A stretch of DNA of 64,000 nt from Gambelia wislizenii (taxonomy: Eukaryota; Chordata; Lepidosauria; Squamata; Crotaphytidae). Position 1 is the first letter of the stretch, and each line of letters starts with the position of its first letter. Location of the stretch: assembly GCA_030847615.1 (NCBI GenBank), contig JAUMIR010000001.1, positions 260,523,187-260,587,186 on the forward strand, written 5' to 3'. The notes under the pieces were generated by a model. It ran no database searches and was not told the origin of the DNA. It saw nothing but the letters and a program-made list of their open reading frames with translations. The position numbers were made by a program, and so were the translations under genes. Below, piece by piece: positions 33,501 through 45,521 of the stretch.

Positions 33501-36500
33501 CTGACTCCTTGTGACCCTGACCTCCCAATAAATGTAACTTAACTCCAGCACATCATTAACTCTTCTGTTTACCTGGAAGGGGGAGTATCTCCTCAGCTGT
33601 GTTGGCCAGATAATGGGAAGTGTCCATTATTACAGCCAGTTGACCGCTATTACTATGGTTGCAAATTCTATAGTTTGGTAGTCACACTGCAGCCTTGATA
33701 GAAACGCAACAACAATGCAGGAAACCACAATTACAAAACAGCAACTATTTTATTTTTAATTTGTCAGGCTGTCCTATTTAATCTACAGGTCTGACCATTT
33801 TTATCTATAGTTCGTTAGAATAAAGATGGTAATATTACAATAGTGTGCATGTATGCATGCGTGCTGCATATGAAAATTAAATTAACTTTAAAAGCTGTAC
33901 ATACAAATAATGCTCTCTCTGGCAGGTTCACCCCAGTGGTCTGCCTGCCATCTCTACGGAAAGGGCTCCAGCTCAGTGGCATAACACACAACGCCCATGC
34001 AAAAGCTCCTATTTTCAATTCCTGATAAAACTCCTGTCTTGAACTCTGGCAAGCTGCTGCCACTCAGTGTAGACAATACACAGCTGGAGGGACCAGCAGC
34101 CCAACTGAGCATTAAGGCACTTTGGTGAAAAATATTCTTTTCCAAGGCCTTGGAGATACAAATCTAATCCTTCTAAGGACTTGAAAAAAATGAAGCGTTT
34201 TAAGTTCTTGCTTTTTCTAGTTCTTGTGCTTTTATGTCTGAGTATGTTCAGTTTGTAATATTCCCCTGCCACTTTTTCCTTTGTAATGTAACTGTCCTGG
34301 GATTCCTTCATCCCTCCTTATTTGACAGGGTTGTAAAAATGTCAAGTTAGTAAATCCATTCCCTATGCATGTACACAGAAAGGTCACTTGCCTTCCACTG
34401 GAATGCAGCAGCTGTAAAATTATTTAACTGAACTCCTGTTTATTTTCTTTATAATCCACCCTAGAACAAGTCACCAGTTACCATCATTCAGAAGCTGCCC
34501 AAGTTCAGGCTTCCCAGGAGAAATACATCCCATAGCTAGTGGAGAGCCACCAAAAATGTCCCATTAGACTGACTGTAGATTTAAGAGTATGTTCCTGTTT
34601 GAACCCAGTGTGGAATGTAGAGGTGGCCTCTTCAAGAGGGTATGGGCAGACTACTTCAAGCTTACTAGGTCCCCCTTGTATGAGTCTGGAAAGCAAGAAA
34701 GGAGCTATGACAAACACTTGGAGCTCTGATACACTTGCACGTCTTTGGGCAGTTCATTTTAAACAATTCCAGAAATGACTGTATATTGCAACTTCCATTC
34801 TGACAATGGGAAAAACAAGAGCGGAATACCGAATATAAACCAAAGGACTCTGCCCAAGGTCAAGCCACTGACCTTGCCCAAGGCCAAAACACTCTAGTGA
34901 TATTAAGAAAGAAAGGTAAGTGAAACGGCATTAGTCGATCAATGTAATGAAAGGTATGTTGACATTTATACATGAATTTTATAAATCTTGCACTCATTTT
35001 CACATTAAAATTATTTTCAGTTTCCTTAACATAAATTACTTGGACAGATCAACAACTCCTGAATGAATGATTTCACTGAACACCATTCTGTGGCTGTTTC
35101 CAGGGAAATACCCAAATCTATTAAATATTTTTTTAATGGGGGGGGGATACCATTCAAACTCATGTAGATTTCTAAAATGAAATGGAAGACTAGTTCTCAC
35201 TTTTTTAAAAAAATCAGAATGCAAATTTTTTTCCAAATATTGTGTTAAGCTTTTACAAGATTTTCCTTTCCAACTATTTTATTCACTATTTGTAGCAGAG
35301 AGAGAGATTTTACATACACAACACACATCCCTGTGTTAATTCCCATGTAAGCAAAGTTAGGAATAATCACACCCTTCAAACTGAATTCCAATTTTAATTT
35401 TAATCTAGCCAATCAGATTAAAGTAGGCAGGGAAAACTAGATCTGTATCTACTGATAGCTCTTTGGTGTGATTTTTTTCTAGATTGGCAAGGGTTTCTGA
35501 TTCATGATTAATGAATCAGGAGCAACAGTCAAACAACTTTTCAAACACACACACTCCTCCAGTTTATGCCACCCAAAATGAAGTCAGCTTGGGAGAAAAC
35601 AAGGGTAGGGTTTTCTAAGGAAGGACTGTGAGATCCATGCATTTTTCATACATTGCACAAACTCCTAGGGACAGAATTCTTTAGTTGTTACATGTCTGTT
35701 GTTTGCACATATGTCTGGTTGGTGGATCTTGGCAGTCTAGTAAAACAACAATCCTAGAAGCCTGAAGTCTGCCTACTCCTGAATTAAGAGGCTAAAATGT
35801 TTTGCTTTATTAAAAAAGTTTCCCCTCTCCCATTAACTGGGCAGGAAAAACTGCAGCTCTTGCAAAACAGTGCCTACTGCTACATCATATAAAAATGAAA
35901 GACTACAAAATGTCTATATACAATCAATTTAATTAACTGCTTGGAACTCCTATGAATACTTTAACTCTCATTACTGTCAATTAATGCAGATTTACTGAGG
36001 ATGGTTTACACACGAGAGCAAGAAGGCCACTAAGCCAGATTAACGGCTGGTCCAATGTAAGTAAGCGTGTTTGCGTAAAGCGCAGACGGAGGAAGCCTGA
36101 TAATAAATGGTTACCAGCTAGAGGTTTGAGCTGAAGCCAGTCAGCATCGGGCCGGTTTAGTTTGTGATCCGAAAGTTTCCTCCCAACAGGCGATTCATCA
36201 ACCATCTGTTTTTTCTTGCACCATTTCTGCTTAGTCTGAAAGAGAAGAAAAAAGACCTGGCTATTAACTGTTAACCTGTAACAACAGGATGCTAATGAGG
36301 AAACAGGCGAAAGGAACAGCTACCTACGGATACCGAGCCAAACTCATTTATGATGCTGGAATTGTTCAGCCACAGAATGTCAATCCAGGCACCTACACTG
36401 TTGCAGTGCATTTCCTCAACTTATAACACGTCTCTTATCAGCAACTATATCTTTAGCAGAGGCTCCCCATTAGAAACATTTCTGGCAATGGCTTTGATTT

Positions 36501-39500
36501 TCAGTGTTCCAGTATGTTGTTCAAAAGGAGCCCTGGTGGCACAGTGGTTAAATGCTGGTACTGCAGCCACAACATTGTGAGTTTGATCCTGCAGGGCTCC
36601 AGGTTTATTCAGCCTTCCATCCTTCTGTAGATAAGTAAAGTGAGTACCTAGCTAGTTGGGGGCAATTAGCTAATACATTGTAAACTGCTTAGAGAGTGCC
36701 TAGCATTATAAAGCACTATAGAAATGTAACTGCTATTGTTAAAAGCATTTTATTTACTAAGCAGCACACTATTTCTGTTCTTCCAGTGGAACTCTACGCA
36801 TGAGGAGCGGACACCTCCAATTTTCAACAGAGTCCTCGTCTCTCCAGCACCTGTTGGGTTACTGCTGCTATGCTGGACACACAAGAGCCTGCCTGTCTAT
36901 GGCTGAGAACAAGAGGGCCTTCCATGCTGTATACTCAAGATAGCCGTGGTACCCACTGGTCTTTTCTTTTCCAGGCTCTCAGTACACAGGCTGATTGTGT
37001 TCCTTATGATGACCAGGCCCACTGCAGGGTACCTGGACACAGCTGCAGCATCCCTGCCATGAACCCAGGGTAGGCAAAGTGCCTGTGTTCTCAGTAGATT
37101 TCACATACAGATCCCCTCCACAATCAAAGAGCTATGTACATGGAAAGGGAGTTGGGCTCTGCCCTATAATTCATCCTCCTAAACACAGAGTTGGCTCTCC
37201 TGAAACCGCTCTACAGGGGAACTTGTACAGTTATCACTCCCCTTCCCCCAAAGAAAAGAAAGAGTTTATCCCATTTCCATGAGCTGTATCCCACTTCAGA
37301 TCTGGTGCCTTCTGGGCAAGCTTCAGTCAGCCTTGCCTTCACATGGAGATCTCCAGCATTTAAGATCCACCAGGATCATAAAATATGTAGCACTATGTCT
37401 GCCATGACTGTTTTTGTATTGTTAAGGAAAGAGAACAAAGGAGTCAAAAGAAGGGGTGGCAAATTATTTCTAGGCATCCCTATCAAAATGCTCGGGTATC
37501 TACAAGTGGTTGCAATTTTTTTTCCTAGTCAAAAGATTGCTTAAAAAGAAATAAAGAGGGTAAACATGCCATACCAACCTATAACTTCACAATCTGACTA
37601 ATTTGGTTTCCAGAAAAACACAAGCTCTCTGTCTTTTAAGGAATTAAAACCCAGTGGTGCTCTTAAAAAAAAAAATCAACACTTTCAGCTTATATAAAAG
37701 GCTATGTATGTGTAAAGACCAATTAGCTTTAGTAGTTCCCTCCTCCCACATCCCATTTCTGATGGTAGCATTTAGGTTTTATCATTAAAAAACTGCTTGG
37801 GGTGGCAACTCCTTTTCCATAAATCAATTCATCTTATGACTGCCTAACCATCTGACAGTCTAAATCCTATTGCTTTTACCCTCAAGGAGAAATAATCAAG
37901 TCTGTTTGGTTCCTCTGGTCTGACATCTTTACCAACAGCACAGCACATTAACAATGGCTTTAGCTGCTTCTTAACAAGCCAAATGTCAGGATGGGCTGGG
38001 TTTAATGTCAGGAATGACTTGCAATTTCTAGAGACAATAAAAACAGAAGGAACAGCGAAAGTCCATCTGTATACCATTGTGACCCACAATTAGTCCATGA
38101 TAATTGACAGAAAAGAAAGAACTACACTGTGACTTGGGAGAACACGGTTTAGCCGTAGACATCCATCTGGTATGTCTTTTGACACCCAGGTTTGAGTGGT
38201 AAAGATAATTATGTTTTTCATAAGCAATAAAAATTGATAGCCTGTGAAATTCTGGTCTCTTTCACACTGTATGAGCCCAGCAGAACTTTAAGATCATGTA
38301 GAGACACCCTTCTTTCTGTTCCATCACCTTCTCAGGCTCGTTTGGTGGGAACAAGGGAGAGGGCCTTCTCAGTGGCTGCTCCCAAACTTTGGAACTGCCT
38401 CCCCAGAGAGGCCAGGGTGGCCTCATCTTTGTTCTCCTACCAGCGGCAGGTAAAGCATTTTTGTGCTACCAGTATTTTACAAACTGACAAGGGCTAGGTT
38501 TCTAAGGCTATGCAGTGCAGTTTTTAAGACTGTGAAGGGTCTTTATAGAATTTTTAATGCATTTTAATACACGTTGCCCTCCGTAACTGTGGGAGATACA
38601 TTCCTGGACTTACCGTGGATATGGGAAACCATGGATAATAATGAACCTTATTGAAATGAATGACTTCCAGCCCAACTTCTGAAATTGTGCTGGAGGACCA
38701 AGGAAATGCCTAGAGAGGACATATTTTTTCAGATATGGATAAGTGAAACCGCAGGTACTAGTCCAGTAGATATGGGGATTGACCTGTATTTTTAATGTTT
38801 AATACTTTTAACTTACAAATTATTTAATTTTGTTTTCACTTTTATATTTATACTGTTATTTTTACTGTTATACTGTTTTTAATTTGTATTGTTTGCCATG
38901 TTGAGTCCCACTGTTGGGAGAAAGGCAGAATATAATAATAATAGTAGTAGTAGTAGTAGTTATAGCATCTTGATACCACTTGGTCCTATCCTATGGAGTC
39001 CTTGATTTGTAGTTTGGTTATGTGTTTTGTATTCTCAGCCAGGGAGCTCCTCTGGTGACTCTGACCAAACTACAAAACCCAGGAAGGTTTCATAGGATGA
39101 AGCCATGGCAGTTCAAGTGAGATCATTAAGTACTATACTTGTGTAGTGTGAAAGCGCCCATGGTTTGCTCAGATGTGGATGACACAAGATAATTGTGTCA
39201 AAGCTTCACTGGAAAGTCTGCTTTATCCTCTCTAGGCTGTCACTGTTACATAGAAAATAGCCCCAGCATACTGGCATGGCAGTGTACCATAGACGACAAA
39301 CCATTCTGTCAATTTTGGTTTTGTTAAGGGCACTTTCACACTACATAATTATAGCACTCTGATTCCACTTTAACTGCCATGGCTGCATCCTACGGAATCC
39401 TGGGGTTGGCAGTTGAGGGCGGGGCCTTTGGAATCCTCCGCCAGAGAATTTTCCTCAGGTGCCTCTGGCCAAACTGCCAATCCCAGGATTCCATAGGAGG

Positions 39501-42500
39501 CAGCCGTGGCAGTTAAAAGGGAATCCTAACACTATAAATGTGCAGAAAGAGCCATTACCCCAAGGGAAGTAAAAAAAATTACTCATTTTTATGTGTGAAA
39601 GAGAACATTAACCACAGGAGCCCTTCTTTAAGAGACATTCTTCTTCAAGGAGTCATGAGGTTGCCAGGCAGGAAAATAGAATAACTGGGATATAGAATAA
39701 GTAGTTCATGAGATCTCGCCTCCCCACATTCCAAAAAAGCCCCCCAAACACCAGCCAAAAGTCACATCAAATCTACAAAGTTGTCCGTTTTCTCAAAAAT
39801 GAAAACCTGAGGGCCCTTCAGCAAGTCAGTGATTTAACCACTCAGGAGAAGAGTAGTATGCCATTCAGACACTTGAATAGCAAAGTAACCCAAACTCTAC
39901 ATTAAATCCTGGGGAAAGAGTATTTTTGATTCTATTTACTAATCTAAAAGCACATGCTTTACATCTTCGAAGAAAGCAAGTAAAATCATATAATAGATTC
40001 TCCTCAGTAAGTAGTTCTCAAATCATACATATTTTCTACATGGACAGCTTTTCATATTGCTATTTCACATCACTGAGTTTGGTTATTAAAAATACAGCTA
40101 GCCCTCCATATGGACAGGTTGCTTACCTGTAACCATAGATCTTCGAGTGGTCTTCTGTGAATTCAAACAGTGGGTAACTCCTGTGCCTGCGCAGAGCACT
40201 CAGAAAACTCTAGAATCGCTAGGCAGAACATGTTTTGCAACATTTTGGTGGTAACTCCGCCCATCCTAACAGTCCCTTTAAAGGTGCTCCTGTCTAAATC
40301 CCCTTAGTTCCTTGAAGGACGCCACAAGTAGTAGCATCAGGAACGTTAAGCATACATATGTCATACCAGGACATAGATGGGAGGATGGGCGGGTCAGTGT
40401 GAATTCAGAGAAGACCACTCGAAGATCTATAGTTACAGGTAAGCAACCTGTCCATCTTCTTCGTGGTCTCTGTGAATACACACAGTGGGTAGATTAGCAA
40501 GCTTCCACTCTAGGAGGAGGGTATGTCATGCTAACAGGTAAGAACGGCTCAGTCCGTTGACAATAATATTCTCCTCTCCAGGAAAATGAATTGAATGGAG
40601 AATACACCTCGGAATGCACCAGTCCCAGATCTCGAGGATCATCGACAGCAGGGAATGGGATCTCATTCCCCCGTTTATTGATGTAGTACATGACCGATGT
40701 GTTGTCCGTCACCAAGAGAACAGTCCTGCCAGTCACCAGCTTCTCGAAGGCCTGAAGTGCCTTCTGTACTGCTAACAGCGAGGACGTTGATGTGGAGTTC
40801 CTGTTCCTCGATAGTCCATATCCCTCGAACCAAATATGTTTCGAGGTGGGCTCCCCACCCAAGCGAGGATGCATCCGTAGTGATGGAGACCTGCGGTTGT
40901 GGGGGGTTGAACAGCAAGCCCAATAGGATGTTGTTCGGTACTAACCACCAATCCAGGGAGCATTGGATCACCCGAGGCATAGTGAGGAGTTTGTGAGGAG
41001 GGTCCCACAGTGGGTCGAAGACGCCCAGGAACCAAGGCTGGAGCGGTCGGAATCGAAGCCATGCAAAGTGGGTGACCGATGTCGTGGCTGCCATATGGCC
41101 AAGGAGAACCTGAACAGAATGTGCAGAGATCCTCTGGGATCGATGGCAGCGATGGATTAAACCTCTTAGGGTATTGAAGCAGGCCTCTGGTAGGTATGTC
41201 CTTGTGTGCCTCGAATCCAGATGGGCTCCTACGAACTGGAGGGATTGCTCCGGTTCGAGATGTGACTTTTCCAGGTTTACAACAATCCCTAGCGCTTCTA
41301 AGCAGACATAACGTTGTGTTGACGTCCATGAGACGCTGCGGACGATATCCTGCCACCAGGAGCCCATCGTCTATGTAAGGGAAGACAACTACCCCTTGCT
41401 GGCACAGAAAAGCTGCCACCAGCGCCATGAACTTCATGAACACCCTCGGTGCCGTGGCCAGACTGAACAGTAAGACACAGAACTGAAAGGCCTCGGTCTT
41501 GATGCGGAAGGCAAGGAATCTCCTGTGAGCCGGGTGGATCCCCACGTGGAAGTACGCATCCTTGAGATCGATGGAGGCAAACCAGTCTCCCTTCTGGAGG
41601 AGGGGCAGGATCGAAGCCAGAGTGACCATATGGAACTTCATCGGGATAATGAACTCATTCACCCCCTCGGAGGTCAAGGATTGGACACAGGCCACCATCC
41701 TTCTTGGTGACTAGGAAGTACCTTGAGAAGAAGCAGAGGTGACGATGTTCCGAGAGCACAGGTTCAATGGCTCCTTTTTGAAGTAGTGTCTGCACCTCCT
41801 CGAGGAGGGGAGGGGAGGGCGGCATTGTTCGGATCCGGCCTGTCAGTGGAAGTGTCTCGAACTCAATTTAGTAACCTTCCTGGACAATGCGAAGCACCCA
41901 ACGGTCTGATGTTATCGTTGACCAGGTATCTAGGAACACTGACAGGCAGTTTCCAAACATTGGACTCTAAAGAAAGAAGAAAACAAGATGAGTAGATGCT
42001 CAAAATTGCCTCCGTCCTTGGTCTTTTCCTCTACGCTTGGCTGGTGGAGGGTACTGGGAGGTAGAGGCTTGGCTCCTCACTGAGGATGCTGACGAAACCG
42101 GTTCCTGGTATTGAGTATGCCTGGATGGTTGAGGCGTATATCCCCTACGGAAAGACTGGGAGTAGGAGGAAGAATGCCAAGCGGAGTGGCCTCTCAACCA
42201 ATATGCAGAAGATGAGGTTGATGGCATACTGTACTTCCATGTGGTGGTCCTCATCTTCTGTGTGAACTCCAGCTTCTCATCGGTGGCAGTGTTGAAGAGG
42301 CTGGAGTGGTCGAAGGGCATGTCTTCAATGATAGCAGAAGCCTGAGGGGCAAGTCTGGACAAATGGAGCCAGGCGTGACGCCTAAGATCCACGGAACCAG
42401 CCACAGTTTTTGCAGCACAATTGGCTATATGTCTCGTAGAATTCATTTGCTGACTGGGCCAGCAACTGAGCCCCCATTTGTATTGCCTCCGCCATCCTTC

Positions 42501-45468
42501 GCCTCTCATCGGGCAGACCCTGGATGAGAGGGCCCATTCGCTGCCATAGGACTTCTTGGAAGGCTCCCATACACACAAAGTAATTTGTGATCCAGAAGCT
42601 CAATCCTGCTGCTGAGTAGATCTTCTTCCTGATAATATCCAATTTCCTGCCCTCAGGATCCGCCGGGGCCGTCTGTGTACGACATTGCCGTCTATGTTGA
42701 GATGCCTCCACCACAACTGAATTCGGGCAGGGGTGCTCCCACAGCCAGTCAATGTCCTCTCCCGAAATATGGTATAAGCGGTCGATCCATTTTGACATTG
42801 ACAGGCTCGAGGACAGATTCTTCCACAAGCCCTGCGTAAGCTTCAACAGTGAAGGAAGCACAGGAAAGCTGGCCACAGGAGGGGCCTTGGATTTGATCCG
42901 ATGGTAGATGGGATCTACCGGAACAGATTCTTTCTTTGGAATCTTTAAATCCAGGGCATGGGACATTCTCACAACCTGTTCAGTGAAGGTACGAACATTA
43001 TCAGTGGGCAATGATGAATCCTCATCCAATAGGTCAGGCAGTGGAGAAGGAGCGTGTGGTACATATGAGATAGGAGACCAATGAAACCGAGGAGGACGAC
43101 AATGGCGAAGGGCTGTGAGGTCGATGATGCAACCAGGTGGTCCATATTGGAGGCGTTTGTGGTACCGGAGGCAAAGGGCAAGGTCCGGGCTGTATCGGAG
43201 ACACTTGACTCTCTGCATCTTTCATGAGAGGCTTGACAGGTCGAAAGCCTTCGGTGGAAGTTTTCCCCAGCCCACGAAAGGAGATGTGTGGTGGTGACTG
43301 GTAGTATACATGCCCAGTGTCTGAACCCGAGCAAAATTGAGAACGATGGGTGAACGTAAGGCTCTGGGATCTCGGTGGAGACATTAGTGGACGCTCAAAT
43401 GCAGAATGGGCCACATCATAGGCACCACAGGAATGCTCGGAGTACAAGAAGCGAGGAGATGGACTTGGAACCCTTCCAGTCACCTCCTGAGACGTGGTCT
43501 CGACATCAACGTATATAGTCTCCTTACTGAGGAGTTTGTCCCGTGATACTATAAGCACTGGGGACTGAGCCTGAGTAGTTGGGTAAGTCTGGAGATCTTC
43601 ATCAGAGATGTTGCCTACTTCCACCTGCACAATCTCCAAGGAGGGAGTTGGAGTCACCTCCGGAGAGTGGGAACGACTTCGACATGAGCCTCTGTTTCCG
43701 TCACCTGGGCTGGTATAGGTGTAGGGACGGACTCTGCCGGCACTGCAATGACCTCAGCAGTTTGTGGCTGTGTCACAGGCTCGGATGCTGCCGCAGCCAC
43801 CGTAGTGGACCTTGGGCACTCGGCTGGGCATGAAGAGGAGTGTTTCTCCTTCTTTTTCTTCTTCTTCGGCTTGTCCTGTTTGGATGTAGCCGAGGAGTCC
43901 TACTCCCCACTGGAGCTTGACGGCTTCGACGATCCTTGGTCCAGAGTAGATGTAGAGGGTCTCAGATCATGGTCCTGTGATGGTCCCGATGCAGTTGAAT
44001 GCTAATGAGACTGTGGTACTGCCTCCGGGTCCAAAGCCACCAAATGACATTGGGACGGACTCGAGGAGGGATGTCGGCGCTTGGCGGTCAGACTCAATGA
44101 CAGAGAGTGACCCCTCTTTTGAGACTGGACGGCCGAAGTCTGGGCAACTGAGGTGGAGGCAGATGCAACTTCTGGAAACAATGCCTTCTCGTATAGAAAT
44201 GACTTGAGGTGAGAAGAACGTTGCTTACGAGCTTGAGGAATGAAGGCCCGACAGTGAACACGAGCATCCACATTGTGGGCCTCACCCAGGCAAATGAGGC
44301 ACTTTGAGTGCCCATCAGAACTTGGGAGCTTTGCCTGGCCAACGGAGCACCGTTTGAAGGTAGCAGATTTAGAAGCCATAACCGACAAGTAGGTGAGTCA
44401 AAAGGGAGTCAAGCCAGTCCAGGCTGTGCCAAATCAGAGAGAAGTCAAACCAAAAGGTCGAAGAGAGACGAGAGAGCTGAAACAGTCCGAAGGTCAAAGC
44501 CAGAAATCACAACAAGTCAAGAGAAAATCCAAAATTGAAGTCCAAGAACAGTCTGAGTCAATCCAATGAAAGTAAGACCAAAAGTAAAAGAGCTCTAGCG
44601 ATAGATTCCTTCGTGCTGCTCGTGCGGCAGATGAAAAGGAACTGAGGGGATTTGGGCAGGAGTGCCTTTAAAGGGACTGTTACGATGGGCGGAGTTACCA
44701 CCAAAATGTTGCAAAACATGTTCTGCCTAGCTATTCTAGAGTGTTCCGAATGCTCTGCGCAGGTGTGCAGGAATTACCCACTGTGTGTATTCACAGAGAC
44801 CATGAAGAAGATCCATGGATTCAGTATTCACAGATTCAGCCATCAACATCATGAAAATATTCCCCCGCAAAAAAACCAAACAGCAAAAATTGACTTTGCC
44901 ATTTTATATAAGGGATACCATTTTACTATGCCATTGTATCTAATGGGATTTCAGCATCCACAGTTTTTGGTATTCAAGGGGGTCCTGGAGCCAAACCCCA
45001 ACGGATACCAAGGGCCTACTGTACTGGAAAAGCACACAGTTTTCACTGCATGGAGTACCAACCACTTTGGGATGCTGGCAGAACCTGCTATGGGATCAAG
45101 AGCACAAAATCATTCCTAGTCTCTCTCTGGCTTGGCTTTTCCAGAACTGGATAATGCCAGAATTACTGTCAGGCCTGCCAGAATACTATTTTACTAGGTG
45201 GACTAATACAGTCAGCCCTCTATCCACAGATTCTGCATCTACAGATTCACCTATCCACAGCTTGGAAATATTCCAAAGCCCCCCCCCACCAAAAAAATCC
45301 CAAAAGCAAACCTTGCTATTTACTATTTTATATAAGGGACACATTTTTACTACTCCACTGTATATAATGGGACTTGAACATCCACGGATTTTGGTATCCA
45401 TGGGGTGAGGTGGGGTGGGGTGGGGGGAATCCTGGAACCAAATCCCAGCAGATACAAAAAAAAAAAAA

Positions 45469-45521
<53 letters not shown>

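Larger units (their letters stand above)
40112..44812 (-). mobile_element. DIRS-type retrotransposon, complete ends, recombinase deleted
   Basis: 4,701 bp. Structure on the element's own strand (minus): right end, gag-like frames, RT, RNase H, internal complementary region, left end. The termini are inverted repeats (40160-40314 against the inverse of 44636-44790). The internal complementary region (40397-40491) joins the inverse of the left end to the inverse of the right end, the diagnostic DIRS arrangement used for circular replication. Both ends are fixed because the element splits a MITE. There is no target duplication, as expected for this class. No tyrosine recombinase frame follows RNase H, so it cannot integrate itself. 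It is sense-oriented in an SLC39A10 intron. Confidence 0.9.

Noticed and set aside
40772..41698. A 308-residue open frame with SIDLKDAYF and YIDDGLL, which could be taken for a host gene
   Set aside because: These are reverse transcriptase motifs of the DIRS element, with frameshifts in the neighbouring RNase H part.
44652..45119. A 155-residue plus-strand open frame
   Set aside because: It spans the DIRS terminal repeat and the adjoining MITE, so it is chance reading through two repeats.
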